A stretch of DNA of 64,000 nucleotides from Diacronema lutheri (GCA_019448385.1 JAGTXO010000017.1:434001-498000), one strand, 5' to 3'; positions 32,116-43,899 are shown, numbered from the stretch's first letter. Numbers and translations: made by a program. Notes: generated from the sequence alone by a model not told the origin.

Positions 32116-32586
32116 ATGGAAACGGCACGACGGGTGCTGCTGCATGCCTGGCGAGCCACTGGCGGAATGAGCGCGCCGGCGCCGGCCAGCGGACGAGCCG
32201 AGCCGGGCAGGCGCGGCGCGCTGACCCGTCGAAACGCTGCGTACGCGCCGCGCACCTCCAGCCCGGCTTCTCCCGCGAGCTTACGCCCGCCTTGCTCAGC
32301 CTCGCCTAGCGTCGACAGCGTCTGCGTGCAAGCGCCCGCCCCGCGTTCAGGCATGCTGCCTTGCGCAGCGCACGCGCGCCCAGCGAGTGCTCACCCACGC
32401 GCCGAGGGCGCGCACACGGCGTACAGCGCGCCTGCCACTGCCGTGCTGCGGCCGGCGCCGTGCCGAGAGCAACTGCGCCAGCCAGCCGCGCCCGGCGACC
32501 GCGGGCGTCGCGCAACGCCTCGCGCCACGCCTCGCGGCCGCATGGCGCGCCGGCGCGAGCAGCATCGAGCGACAGCCGAGCTATGA
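32116..32586 (+). CDS. Weak ORF downstream of the orphan promoter
   Basis: An ATG 62 bp after the TATA box opens a 156-residue frame. The sequence is Ala/Arg/Pro-rich without motifs, so coding is doubtful. The promoter could instead drive a non-coding RNA. I see nothing else in 31514-32699. Confidence 0.2.
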   Translation: METARRVLLHAWRATGGMSAPAPASGRAEPGRRGALTRRNAAYAPRTSSPASPASLRPPCSASPSVDSVCVQAPAPRSGMLPCAAHARPASAHPRAEGAHTAYSAPATAVLRPAPCREQLRQPAAPGDRGRRATPRATPRGRMARRREQHRATAEL

Positions 32587-32699
32587 GCGAGCGAGGCAAG
32601 CACCGCATCCACCAGCGCCGCGCGAGTACCCCACGCGTGCACCGAGGCACGCTCCACATACGCCGCGCCTGCCGCCGCGCCGGCGCGTCGCCGGCACGA

Positions 32700-32864
32700 T
32701 TACCAAAACTCCGTGTCCTCGAAGAACATGAAGTCTGAGAGGGTGAGCGTGCCGATGGAGATGACGAGGACCGACCACATCAGCGGCTGATGCGAGAACA
32801 TCATCAGCGCGAAGCTGCCCACGAAGAGCCCGGTGAGCGCCTGCCGCCGGCTGTTGAACGCCAT
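32700..32864 (-). CDS. 54-residue small membrane protein
   Basis: ATG 32864 to stop 32700: MAFNSRRQALTGLFVGSFAL, then a loop and a second hydrophobic stretch (WSVLVISIGTLTLSDFMFF) and an acidic end (EDTEFW). The two membrane segments and lack of Arg/Ala bias indicate a real protein, either a complete small gene or the last exon of a longer one. It is divergent from the kinase gene (253 bp between starts). No family recognised. Confidence 0.55.
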   Translation of the reverse strand: MAFNSRRQALTGLFVGSFALMMFSHQPLMWSVLVISIGTLTLSDFMFFEDTEFW

Positions 32865-33117
32865 ATGAGCCGAGCTCCTTCTGCTGCTGTGCGAGGAGGC
32901 CGTGCGAAGGGCGACGGCTGCGCGCGGAGGGTCGGGTGCGCGCCGACGCCGCTGCGCGTGAGCGCTTCGCTCGCCCGCGCGCGCGCGCCTCGCGCCCTGG
33001 CCCGTGCCGCGCCGCGATCGGCGAGGGCCGGAGGCGAGCGCGAGCGCCCGTACATCGATCTTCTGCCAGAGCCGGGGCCGAAGCGAGTCCGGGTCGGCGA
33101 GCGTCCGGATCCGCACG

Positions 33118-36100
33118 ATGGAGCCGGAACCCATGGAGCCGGAGCCCCTGTTCTGCGAGGCCTTCTCGGACGTGGCCGACATGTTCGAGGTGGGCCGGAA
33201 GCTCGGCTCGGGCAACTTTGCAAAGGTGATCCAGGCCACGTGCAAGCGCCAGATCGCTGAGCTCCGCCCCGGCTCGCAGGTCGCGATCAAGATCGTGAAG
33301 AAGCCGAGCAACATGTCGCCGGCCGCTGCCGAGATGCTCCGCTCCGAGATCGCGATCCTGCGCTCGGTGCGCCACCCGAACATCGTCCGTTTGTACGAGG
33401 TCCTCGAGACGCCCGGCAAGCTCTACCTCGTCATGCAGCTTTGCACGGGTGCGGCCGTGCGCGCGCGCGGCGGCGTCGCGGCGCGACCCGCCACGCGTGA
33501 GCGCGCGTGCACGGCCTCACCTCGCGTCCGCACGCTCTCGCCGATGCATGCACGGCCGACGCCCGTCTGCGGCGCTTCGCACGCACCGCACCGCACCGCA
33601 CTGCCCGCTCTGCCGCGCGCCCTCGCCGCGCGCGCCGCCGGCCCGCTCGGGGCCGCGCGCGCTGGCGCAGGCGGCGAGCTCTTCGACCGGATTGTGAATA
33701 TGGGCCGTTACTCGGAGGAGGATGCGCGTTACTTTGCCTTCAAGCTGCTCAACGCCGTGCTCTACCTGCACGACCAGGCGCGCCGCGCGCCGTGCGGCCT
33801 GCCCTCCCCCCTTCCCCCTCCCGCCCAGCGCAAACCCCCCTTCCCCCCCTTCCCCCATACACACACGCACACACACACGCACACTTATACACACACACAC
33901 ACTTCCCGCCGCCATTGTTGCCACGCACGGTGGACCCCGCTGCTGCTGCTGCTGCTGCTGCTGCCCCCCCCCCCCCCCCATCCCCACTTGCAACGCCACT
34001 GAGCGCCGATCGGGTGCTCTCGCGCGGCGCTGCGCCCCTGTGCGCTCGCAGCACATCTGCCATCGTGACCTCAAGCCTGAGAACATTCTCCTCGCCTCCG
34101 CCGACGAGGATGCCGAGCTGTGCATCACCGACTTTGGGCTGGGCAAGGTGAGCGCAGGGGGGGGGGGGGGGGGCGGGGGGGGGGGGGATGTTACAAAGCC
34201 GCCGGGCCCCGCGTCCGTCCGCGCAGCCTTCCGCGCGCGGCAGGTGGCCGCCCCGTGCGCACGGGGCGTCGCGCCCGCCGAGGCCACCATAAGGCGGCAC
34301 GAGCCCCCCCTCCCCCCCCCCCCTACCTACCCACCCACTTCTCTCACCCACCCCGTGCCCTGCCCTGGTGCCCCGCCCCCGCCTGCGGCAGGTGATTGTC
34401 TCGGCAACGGAAGGCGTCTCATGGAGGGAAGTTGCCCTGCGCACACGCTGCGGCACGCCCGGCTACGCGGCACCCGAGGTCATCTCCGCATCATACGCGC
34501 CCGGACTGGAGAGGAGGTGCGCGCGGCGCTCAACTCACGCGTGCCCCCCCCCCCCCCCCCCCCCCACCCCCACCCATTGGCCCTTGGCCCTTGGCGAACG
34601 GACGGCGGGGCGCTGCACGCCGCTTTGCGCGCCGTTCGTGCAGGGGGGGGGGGGGGGGGGTTGGAGGCGTACGCCGCCCAGTCGCCCAGTCGGGGGCGGT
34701 ACCCCCGCTCGCGTCGCTGCGCTAGCCAACCCGTGCCCTGCCCCCCGCCCCCTCCCTACGACCCCTCCTACGATCCTCCCCTGGTTGCGACCTCCCCTTT
34801 TGTGCAGGTATGGCCTCGAGTGCGACATGTGGGCAGTCGGCGTGGTCGTCTACATCCTCGTGCGCGCTGCCACGCCCGACTCATTGAAATTCACCCCCCC
34901 CCCCCCTCCCCCTCCCCCCCCCGGGCCCCTTTGAAAAGTCGGCGCGTGCGGGCGCGGCAGACCCCGTCATCAGCGCGGGCTGGCCCCTCATGTGCCCTCC
35001 CCCCCTTCCCCCCCCTACCCTACCCTCCCTTCCCTCCGCTGCCGCTGCAGCTCTCGGCGTGCCCGCCCTTCTCCGCACGCGACGACGAGGCGATGCAGGC
35101 GGCGATCTGCGACTCGAACGGCCCGCCTTTCCCGCCAAAATATTGGGCGACCATCTCGCCCTCTGCCATAGACCTCATCCGCTCCCTCCTCGTCGTCGAT
35201 CCTGCCAAGCGCCTTACCGCATTCGAGGCACTTCAGCATCCGTGGGTTGTCTCCATACAGGCGCGCATGCACGCGTGCGGTCCTTTCCCCTCTTGCCCCC
35301 CCCCCCCCCCCCCACCCCTTCAGCATCCGTGGGTTGTCTCCATACAGGCGCGCATGCACGCGTGCGGTCCTTTCCCCTCTTGCCCCCCCCCCCCCCCCAC
35401 CCCTTCAGCATCCGTGGGTTGTCTCCATACAGGCGCGCATGCACGCGTGCGGTCCTTTCCCCTCTTGCCCCCGCCCCCCCCCCCCCCCCCCCCCACCCCT
35501 TCAGCATCCGTGGGTTGTCTCCATACAGGCGCGCATGCACGCGTGCGGTCCTTTCCCCTCTTGCCCCCCCCCCCCACCCCCCCCCCCCTTCAGCATCCGT
35601 GGGTTGTCTCCATACAGGCGCGCATGCACGCGTGCGGTCCTTTCCCCTCTTGCCCCCCCCCCCCCCCCACCCCTTCAGCATCCGTGGGTTGTCTCCATAC
35701 AGGCGCGCATGCACGCGTGCGGTCCTTTCCCCTCTTGCCCCCCCCCCCCCCCCCCCCACCCCTTCAGCATCCGTGGGTTGTCTCCATACAGGCGCGCATG
35801 CACGCGTGCGGTCCTTTCCCCTCTTGCCCCCCCCCCCCCCCCCACCCCTTCAGCATCCGTGGGTTGTCTCCATACAGGCGCGCATGCACGCGTGCGGTCC
35901 TTTCCCCTCTTGCCCCCCCCCCCCCCCCCCCACCCCTTCAGCATCCGTGGGTTGTCTCCATACAGGCGCGCATGCACGCGTGCGGTCCTTTTCCCTCTTG
36001 CCCCCCCCCCCCCCCCACCCCCTCCACCCCCCTTCAGCATCCGTGGGTTGTCTCCATACAGGCGCGCATGCACGCGTGCGGTCCTTTCCCCTCTTGCCCC

Positions 36101-37462
36101 CGCCCCCCCCCCCCCCCCCCACCCCTTCAGCATCCGTGGGTTGTCTCCATACAGGCGCGCATGCACGCGTGCGGTCCTTTCCCCTCTTGCCCCCCCCCCC
36201 CCCCCCCCCCCACCCCTTCAGCATCCGTGGGTTGTCTCCATACAGGCGCGCATGCACGCGTGCGGTCCTTTCCCCTCTTGCCCCCGCCCCCCCCCCCCCC
36301 CCCCCCCCCCTTCAGCATCCGTGGGTTGTCTCCATACAGGCGCGCATGCACGCGTGCGGTCCTTTCCCCTCTTGCCCCCCCCCCCACCCCCCCCCCCCCT
36401 TCCCCCCCTTCCCCCCCTTCCGCCTTCTGCCGGATCGCGCGCGCGCCCGGGTGCGCTCGCGCCGCCCCTCCGGACCGACCTGTCCGGAACGCCGCAGAAA
36501 CGATGGGGGCTGCCCCCGTCGCTAGCCCCCGTCGCTAGCCCCCGGGCAGCAACCCGCCACCCATGAGGTGCATGCCACCAAGGCTTGCCCCCGTCGCTCG
36601 CGCCGCGCGCGCTGCCGACGCGCGCGAATGGGCGCCCGCCTCGCGTCCACCGCGCACGCCGCGCCAGGCGAACGCCAACGACCTGCTCGGCGACGAGGCG
36701 GACGCATCCGCGAGCGGCGCGCCCGCGCACGCCGCCGCGCCGCCGTCCGCGCGGCCGGGCGGCGATGGCGTCGCGCCCCCCTTCCGCGACCGCTTTGGCG
36801 AATTTAATTTGCAGCGGCGCACGACGGCGCGTGGGCTGCTGCGCGTGCAGCAGCTGATGGCGGTCGAGATGGGCTTGCCCGAGGGCGAGGACGTGCGGCA
36901 GCTCTGGCGCTGCAGGTGCGGCGCCGTCTGCGCGCGTGGACGCTGCGACGGCATCTGCGGCACGAGCCCCCCCCCCCCCCCCCCCCCTCCTCCCCACCGC
37001 CCTTGCCCCTCCACCCGCCCGCTCACAACGACCCCCCTCCCCCCCCCCCCCCCCCCTCTTCCAATAGTTACGAGAAGCGGCTAGGTCAACTCGTCCTGTC
37101 GACAGAGCACGTCGGCTTTGTCGCTTACGACTCCACTTCACTTTGGCTGAGGCCGCTCTCTGAGCTCGTACACCTCAACACCGCCAGGTCAAGAGCGCGT
37201 GGCCCCGCCGCTGCCGCCGCTGCCGCCGCGCTGCCCGCGCCGCGCCCGCGCGCGACGCGGCCGCGCGACTGCGCCTCCCATCGCAGCGCCGCGCCTGCCA
37301 TCGTAGCGATAGCCGTGATCACAAGGGCGATGGCCGTGGCTGCGGCCACGGGGCTGCGCGCGTTCGCTCGCACCGCCCGCCAGCAGCTCCGCGCCGTGCG
37401 CTCATCGCCGCGCATCATCCCCGTCCCATCCCCTGCTCCACCTTCCACTCATCACGCTGCGG

Positions 37463-37499
<37 letters not shown>

Positions 37500-37813
37500 T
37501 TCCCCCCTCCTCCCCTCCCGTTCGCCCTGCGCTCCGCAGGTACGTCGCGTCGAATGCCGCGACGGACAACTCGCTCATCCTCTCCTTCAGGGACGGCCAC
37601 ACCGCGCAGCTCGACGGCTTCTGGGCGCGCGACGACTGCCTGCAGGCCTTTGGCGCGGAGGAGGCGACGCGGCACGTCACGACACGTCACGAGCCGCCGC
37701 CGCCGCCACCACCGCGCATGGCCGGCCGCGACGCGCACGGCACGAGTGCCGGCGGCGGCGCGGACGGTGGCGCCGTCTTTGTCGGCGGAGGCGGCCAATC
37801 CGTCGCCTCGTGA
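33118..37813 (+). CDS. CaMK-type Ser/Thr kinase with C-terminal GRAM-like domain
   Basis: Nine exons: 33118-33448, 33671-33777, 34052-34147, 34392-34516, 34808-34859, 35051-35260, 36539-36915, 37068-37187, 37540-37813; together 563 residues in frame. Kinase motifs in order: glycine loop LGSGNFAKV, VAIKIVKK, RSEIAILRSVRHPNIV, LCTGGELFDR, CHRDLKPENIL, ITDFGLGK, CGTPGYAAPEV, CDMWAVGVVVYIL, and FEALQHPWV. The set is complete, so it should be active. The C-terminus (YEKRLGQLVLSTEHVGFVAY ... LILSFRDGHTAQLDGFWARD) looks like a GRAM/PH-type lipid-binding fold, suggesting membrane recruitment. Introns 33778-34051 and the one after exon 6 have GC donors (CAG|GCGCGC). Several introns hold C runs and two hold G runs (34157-34187, 34641-34660). 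The acceptor at 36538 is the least certain. Confidence 0.85.
35228..36386 (+). repeat. 13-copy tandem array spanning a kinase exon-intron boundary
   Basis: Thirteen near-identical units of 79-97 bp, the first being the real end of kinase exon 6. Each unit consists of CTTCAG, a 24-nt block encoding HPWVVSIQ, a GC donor-like GCGCGC, about 35 bp of unique intron start, then a C tract of variable length. In copies 2-13 the CTTCAG follows the C tract and so forms a good 3' splice site. Length variation is almost all in the C tract; the 24-nt blocks are identical, and one unit (about 35990) has a single change in the spacer. Confidence 0.95.
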
Positions 37814-37897
37814 ATCGTCATAGTCACATACTTCGATAAAAAAAAAATGTCAATTATGCAGCGCCCCATGACACGCGGCGCTCGGCTGCGCGCTTAG

Positions 37898-38181
37898 TCA
37901 CGCTGCCCGAGCGGGGGAGGCCAGATGTGCGGATACCGCCGTGCGCCTGACGGGCGGTGAGGCGGGTGGCGCCGACTGCGCTTGGCGGCGCGGCGGGCCG
38001 GGCAGACGCGCCGCCGCCGGCAGCCTCTGGAGCGCGAGCCGGCGGCGTGTCGGAGCGCGCGCCCGCCGCTGTGCCGTTCGCGGCGGGTGGCGGTGCTGGA
38101 GCGCTCGCGCTGGCCGGCGGCGCGGGCGCACGGGCCACCCGGCCGCCGGCCGCCGCGCCGCACGCCCCGCCGCCGGCCGTT

Positions 38182-38212
<31 letters not shown>

Positions 38213-38976
38213 GCGCGCGCGCGCGCTCCACGGCGGCGGCGGGCGTGGCTGCGCTGGGGCGGGCGCGCGCGCGGCCAGAGCGTGCGAGCTGGCCGTCGCG
38301 CCGGCGCTACGAGTGGCCGCACACCGCGCGGCCGCGCGGACGGCCGAATGGAGTGCGGCCGCATCGTCGTCGCTCTCCAGCCACGCGCTCAGCTGCAACT
38401 CGCCGACGGGGCTCGCGCGCGCGTGCGCCGCGGCTGCGCGCACGCGCTCCGCACCGAGCGACGCGCCGCGCTCCGCGCGCGCGGTCGCGCCGGCGTCGTG
38501 GCCGCCACCATCGCAGGGGTCGGCCTCGACGACGGCCGCTGCGAGCGTCCCTTCAAGCGCGTCGCGCGCCTCCGCCGGCCACAGCTCAACCGCCACGCTC
38601 GACGGCGCGCTGTGGTGCGCGCTGCCAGCCGCACGACCATCGCCGCCGATTCCGCCGCGCGCGCGCGCCGCCGGCGCGTCGCGCGCGACGGCGGCGGCGA
38701 CGAGCGGGCCGAGGTCGATGAGGCCAAACGCCACGTCGACGGGCGAGCGCTCAAGCGCGCCCGCGGCGACGCGCGCCGCGTCGGCGCTGCCAAATCCGAT
38801 CAGCGACAGCGCGACCATCGCGCCGTGCGCGCGCGCGCGCGGAGCGGCTGAATCGGCGTGCGCGGCGAGCGCGCGCGCGAGCGCGGCGCCGAGGCGCGCG
38901 GCTGGGTCGACGGCGGGATCGGCGGCGGTCGAGGGCGGCGGCCGCTGCGCCTCCGGGCCGGGCAGCGGCAGCGGCA

Positions 38977-39024
<48 letters not shown>

Positions 39025-40576
39025 TGACGGAAAAGCGCACGGCGCACGCCACCTGCCACTCGAGGAAGTCAGCCTCGCCGCCCACGCCGCACGTCGGTGG
39101 CGCGCCGGGCACGCACGCGGCGCGCGCACCGCCCGCGGCCGAGGCGGCGACGGCTGGCGGTGGTGGCGCGGGCGCGCGCAGCGCGAGGAGCGGCGAGCGC
39201 GCGGCGGCGATGCCGAGCGCGTCCACCTCGATCGCCAGGTGGCTTACGAGCACGCCGGCGGACGTTGGCAGCGCGAGCGCGCGCGCGCCGTCCGCGCGCG
39301 CGCCGGCAGCGGCGCCGGGCACGCGCGCGGCGCGCATGCGCAGGGTGTGCAAACCGATGCACAGCGTGCCCGGCCGCAACGGGCGCGCAGGCTCGGCGCG
39401 CGCCGAGCCGGTCATGCGGCGCGCGGCGCGCCCGCGCGCCGCCGCCGCGATCCGCGTGGCCGCCGCGTTGTCGCGCGTGCGCAGCGCGTGCGGTGTGTAC
39501 GCGAAGGCGCTGTCGTCGCCGTACGGGTCGTCACCGTCGATCCGCCGCTCAGCGTCGGCGCGATCGTCGTCGTCGTCGGCGTCCACGGACGGCGGCGGAG
39601 GCGCGCGCCGGTGGCTGACGCGTTCGCCGTTTGCGCCGGCGCTCGCGGCGCGCGCGCTCGCGCGCGCATCACAGGCCGAGTCGGCCCCCTCGTCACCCTC
39701 CACCGCGGCAAGGTGCGCGATGGCGAGCGAAGGCTGCGCCGCGCCGCCGCCGGCCGCCACCCCGGCCTCCGCGTCGACGGCGCGCGCGCGCGCGCACGCG
39801 CCCATCGTCCCGCCGCTCGCGCGGTCGCTCGACTTCATGGCGCGCGTGCGCTCGGGCGACCGCGCGCGAGGCGCGTCGCCGCATGCGCCGCACTGGCTGC
39901 CGCACAGGGGCCACGCGCGCAGGTCGGGCGCATCGCCCGCGCGCCCGCCCGCACGCGGCAGCCGGTGCGCCGCGCTCCTGTCCGGAGGGCGCGGTGGGGC
40001 GCGGTCGTCCGGCGCGCGCAACGCCGCGAGCTGCGCGCTCTCAGCCCGCACGCGCGCGCCGTCGGCGGCGTCCAACGCGGTCGCGTCGGCGGCGGCGCGG
40101 TCGCTCGCGCGCCGCGCGTCGGCGGCCGCGTCGGCGGTGGCGCGCTCAGCGCGCGCCGCGCGCGTTGCTGCGCGCGCCGCGCGCCCTTTGGCCGCCGCGC
40201 CGATGGAGGCGGCCGCCGCGTCCTTGCGCCGCGCCGCCGCGTCGCGCGCGGCCGCCTCCGCCGCGTTCGCCGCCGCCGCGGAGCGCGCGGCGCGCGCGTG
40301 GGCCGCGGCGCTGCGCGCTGAGCGCGCGCGGCTTGCGCTCGCGATCCGCGTCGCGGCGAGCGCCCGCGCCGTCGCGTCCGCCGTCGCGTCCGCCGTCGCG
40401 TCGTCCGCCGCTTCCGTCGCGCCGTCCTCGTCCGCGCGCGCCGTCGCCACGGCGGCGGCCGTCCACGCGGCGGCGGCGGCAACGGCGGCGCGCGCGCTTG
40501 CGCGCGCGCGCGCTTGCCGGCCGATGCGCGTCGCGGCCGCCGCCTGCCGCGCGTCACGTCGCTGCTGCTCGCGCGC

Positions 40577-40607
<31 letters not shown>

Positions 40608-42580
40608 TCGTCCACCCCGCCGTCACCGCTCGAAGCCGTCGCCGCCGCCACGCCCACCGCCGCGTCGCGCCGCCGCGCGATCTCTGCGCGCGCCATCGCC
40701 GCGTGCGCGCGCGCCGCGCGCGCGCGCGCCGAGCTGCCGATCAGCGTTGCGGCGGCCGCTTCGCGCTCCGCCGCGTCGGCCGCACGAGCAGCGCACGCCG
40801 CATCGCTCGCCGCGCCCTCGACGGCGCTCGCCTCGTGCGCCACGGCGAACGCCGCGAGCGCCACGTCGACGAGCGCCTCGCGCGCGCCCAAGAGCAGAGG
40901 CGGCGGCGGCTGCGGCGGCGGCGGTGGCGGTGGCGACGGCGAGGTGCCCGCCGGTCGCGCGGCAGGCGGCCGGTGCGCCGCCCGTGCGCTGCTCGAGCCG
41001 CCGCCGCCACCGCCACCGCCGCCGGACGCAGCGGCGCGATCGCGCGCGCACGCGCCGCGCGGCGGCGGCGGCTCGGGAGGCGGGTAGAGCGGCGGCGAGG
41101 GGGGCGGTCGCGGCGCCAGCCTCGGACGCGCGAGCACGACGTGCACGGCCGGAGCGCGCCCCCGAGGCGCACGCGTCGCCGCCGCGGGTAGGGCGGTGGG
41201 CGGTGCGGCCGGCACGTCACTTTGCGCCGCGCGGCCGGGCGATACGGACGCAGCCGCGCCAGCGCGCGCGCCGCCCGCGCCGCGCGAGCTTCCGAGGGGC
41301 GGAGACGGCCGCAATTGCGCCAGGCGGAGGGCGGCAAAGGCGGCCGCCGCCCACGACTGGTCCGGTCCGGCCTGGTCCGGTCCGGCCTGCACGAGAGGCA
41401 CGGCGGGCATGGCGGGCGCCGCGAGCGCGCTGGCCGCCGCGCCGTTGCCAAAGTTGAGCTGCTGGGCCGCCTTTGGTGGTGGCTGCGGCGGCGGTGGCCG
41501 CTGCGGCTGCGGCTGCGGCTGCGGCTGCGGCTGCGGCTGCGGCTGCGGCTGCGGCTGCGGCTGCGGCTGCGGCTGCGGCTGCGGCTGCGGCTGCGGCTGC
41601 GGCTGCGGCTGCGGCTGCGGCTGCGGCTGCGGCTGCGGCTGCGACTGCGGCTGCGGCTGCACGTTCGCCATGTGCCCCGTTGCCGCGTCGCGCCCCCCCG
41701 CGCCGGCGTCCATCCCACCCATCGCCGAGGCGCGCGGCACGGCGACGTCGGGTAGGAGCACGCACACCACGCCGGCGCTGTGCCCGCCACTGCCGACGCC
41801 GCCGCACGCCGCTGCCGCAGCCCCCGCCTCCGCACCAGCCCTGCACGCGGCGTCGCCTGACCCCTTCCGCGCGGCAGCCGCGCGGCGCGCGCGCCAGCGC
41901 CAGCGCGCGGCCCAGCCGAGGAGGGTGAGACACGCGCCGCCCAGCGCCACGAGCGCCATAAACACGCCGGCGGGCAGCGCGCCGCCCGCCGGGCCGCCCG
42001 CCGCGCCGTGCGGCCCGGTTGCAGACGCGCGCGCGACGGGGCCGGCGCGCGACGGCTGCGGCAGCAGCGCGAGCCGCGCCGCATCCATCGGCAAGCCTGT
42101 CGCGCTCTCAAAGCGCTCGGCCGTGAGAACCTCGATCAGTCGTTCGATGCGCGCGCGCTCCGCCGCCTCGTCGCTCGCGAGCACTCGCACACTGAACGCG
42201 ACTGTCGACGTCGGCGCGGGCGCGCCCGACGCGTCCACGGGAGCGGCGGCGGCGCGCGCGCTCCGCGCGGTGGCGTGTGCGTCCGGCCACATGGTTGCGG
42301 CCTGCAAGGATGCGGCGAGCTGCCGCGCGTGCGCGCGCCCGCCGGCAGCGGTCGCCGCGTCGTCCGCGAGCGCGCCGGCGAATGGCGTGAGTGAACGCGG
42401 CGCGGGCGCCGGCCGGTGCGTCAGAGGCCGGTCTGTTGAGGCGCGCGCCGGCGGCTGGCTGCCAGGATACGACGCAGCCTCCGGCAGCGTGCTCAGCGCG
42501 GCGGACGGGCCCGCGACCGCCGCGGCGAGCAGCGCTGGAGTGGCGCCGGCGGCTGCGCCACTCCAACGGTGGCCACACAT
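37898..42580 (-). CDS. Large single-pass membrane protein with IQ-like repeats
   Basis: Single frame of 1560 residues from ATG 42580. The N-terminus is signal-like (GATPALLAAAVAGPSAALS); one membrane segment at about 203-225 (GVFMALVALGGACLTLLGW) precedes a basic stop-transfer stretch. A Gln-Pro repeat of about 55 residues follows. Between about 610 and 1050 there are five IQ-like motifs of the pattern AAxxI-x4-RARxAR (AAATLIGSSARARAARA, AAATRIGRQARARASAR, AAATRIAAAARGRAARR and others), which in other proteins bind calmodulin or centrin. The last 450 residues may form beta-rich, C2-like domains (GTLCIGLHTLRMRAARVPG; VALSLIGFGSADAAR). Composition is extremely biased, so local coding could be interrupted by unrecognised introns, but motif spacing supports this strand over the long opposite frames. 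Confidence 0.55.
41497..41665 (-). repeat. (GGCTGC)n hexanucleotide microsatellite, about 25 copies
   Basis: Pure hexamer run with one interruption near 41642, encoding the Gln-Pro repeat of the IQ-like protein on the minus strand. The same run gives Cys-Gly or Ala-Ala tracts on the other strand, which explains several spurious frames. Confidence 0.95.
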
Positions 42581-43122
42581 TTCCCGGCGGGCCCACCGTT
42601 GCCAGCCAGCAGAGCTTTCAAAAGCTTTGATGTGGTGAAAGGAATGGCGGCCCCTACCTCAACGCGGCCATTGGCCCGATCCCGCCGCCGCCGTCGGCGC
42701 GCGAGTTTCCGCTTTGTTTGCCGCGCTCAGTGGGGCCCATCCTGATGACGCGTGGTGCGCCGCCGCCTCGCCCGTCTGTACAGCGCATGCCGACGCGGCG
42801 CCGCGCGAAAGGATCTGTCCGCCAACGTGGCCGCATCCGCGCCAGTGCGCGCGCCCCGCGGGCGCGCTGAGCGCACTGGGCCGTCGCGCGCCGCGCGGCG
42901 CGGCATGTGGTGGCGCCGGCTTTGTCGGCTTCCACCCGTCGCAGTGCCTGGCGATGGAGGGGCACCGCGTCTCAAGCCCCCGCTGCGGGGCGGCTAGGCG
43001 CTTGGGGGGAAGGGGGGGAGTGGGAGGAGTGGGCGCGGGGCGTAGCCCTCTCCCGAACCAGGTGCGCGCAAGTGTACGGGCACGGCCAGCCACGGCGCGA
43101 CTGTCTCGACGTCTTGTCAGTG
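42581..43122. other. Intergenic region, nothing recognised
   Basis: 540 bp between the start of the IQ-like protein gene and the stop of the hydrolase gene, both on the minus strand. It must hold the promoter of the former. No frame looks coding and no motif stands out. Confidence 0.5.
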
Positions 43123-43827
43123 TCACTCCGTCCTCTCGGTTGCGCCCCCGCTGGCGCTGCGCGAAGCGGAGTCGAGCTGAGCGCTCGCGCTGTCATTGCC
43201 GCGCGCATGCGCGGTGCCTTTTGGTGCGTCGTCACCGCACGCCGCCGTCGCGTGCTGCCCGAGCACGCCGGCGCACCGCGCAATCACGCCCGCACCAAAG
43301 TGAGCGACGGCGCGCTTGAGCGCTTCGGCGTGCGCGCGCGCGCCGCCGATCGTCGTGACGGCGTCCTCCAGGATGACGGGCGCGTAGCCTCGATAGAAGG
43401 CATCAAGGGCAGTCGCGAACACGCAGTAATCTGTGTTCATGCCCGCGAGGTACACGCGCTCGATGCGCGCGCGCTGCAGGAGGTGGTCGAGGCGCGTTTG
43501 AAAAAATGCCGAATACTGGAGCTTGGCGTCGAAAGCTTTGCGCCCGCAGTCGATAGCGTCCCACGAGGCGCGCAACTCGTGCGCGAGCGCCGCGCCTGGA
43601 GTCCTCGCGTGCCCCACATCGGGGTAGACCGCGGCAAGTGTCGTCTGTTCGGGCGCCTCGATCCAGAGGCGCGAATCGACGACGAGCTCAAACGGCGGCG
43701 TATCATGAGCGCTGGCGGCGCAGCGGTCGAGGAGTGCGCCGATCGCAGCAAGCGTCTCCACGCGCCGGTACCGCACGGCGCGCATCTGCTCCACGCTCGC
43801 GTCGACGATCACGAGCGCCGCGCGCAT
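43123..43827 (-). CDS. Isochorismatase-like cysteine hydrolase
   Basis: 234 residues from ATG 43827. The fold's catalytic triad is recognisable: Asp in ALVIVDASVEQ (near residue 9), Lys in KAFDAKLQYSAFF, and the nucleophile Cys in LAGMNTDYCVFATALDAF, followed by YAPVILEDAV. The family includes isochorismatases, nicotinamidases and ureidoacrylate hydrolases; the substrate cannot be told. The last 45 residues are low complexity. An in-frame extension upstream exists but starts without ATG. Divergent from the S1 gene with 72 bp between starts. Confidence 0.78.
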   Translation of the reverse strand: MRAALVIVDASVEQMRAVRYRRVETLAAIGALLDRCAASAHDTPPFELVVDSRLWIEAPEQTTLAAVYPDVGHARTPGAALAHELRASWDAIDCGRKAFDAKLQYSAFFQTRLDHLLQRARIERVYLAGMNTDYCVFATALDAFYRGYAPVILEDAVTTIGGARAHAEALKRAVAHFGAGVIARCAGVLGQHATAACGDDAPKGTAHARGNDSASAQLDSASRSASGGATERTE

Positions 43828-43899
43828 TCTCGCGACCGACTTGGACGGACGTGCCGTTCCTTCTTCGTAGGCCGGGGTTTGGGGGCAGGCACGAGGCAA

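Noticed and set aside
33853-33963. Coding Thr-His and Leu repeats in the kinase gene
   Set aside because: The CA and CTG microsatellites lie in the intron 33778-34051; splicing joins LYLHDQ to HICHRDLKPEN, as expected for a kinase.
35228-36386. CRISPR-like regular array
   Set aside because: The constant parts are exon and intron sequence of the kinase and the intervals between them are C homopolymers, not unique spacers; the organism is eukaryotic.
38000-41087. Over 1000-codon Ser/Ala-rich plus-strand frame opposite the IQ-like protein
   Set aside because: No motifs; composition mirrors the minus strand. The IQ-like motifs and membrane segment support minus.
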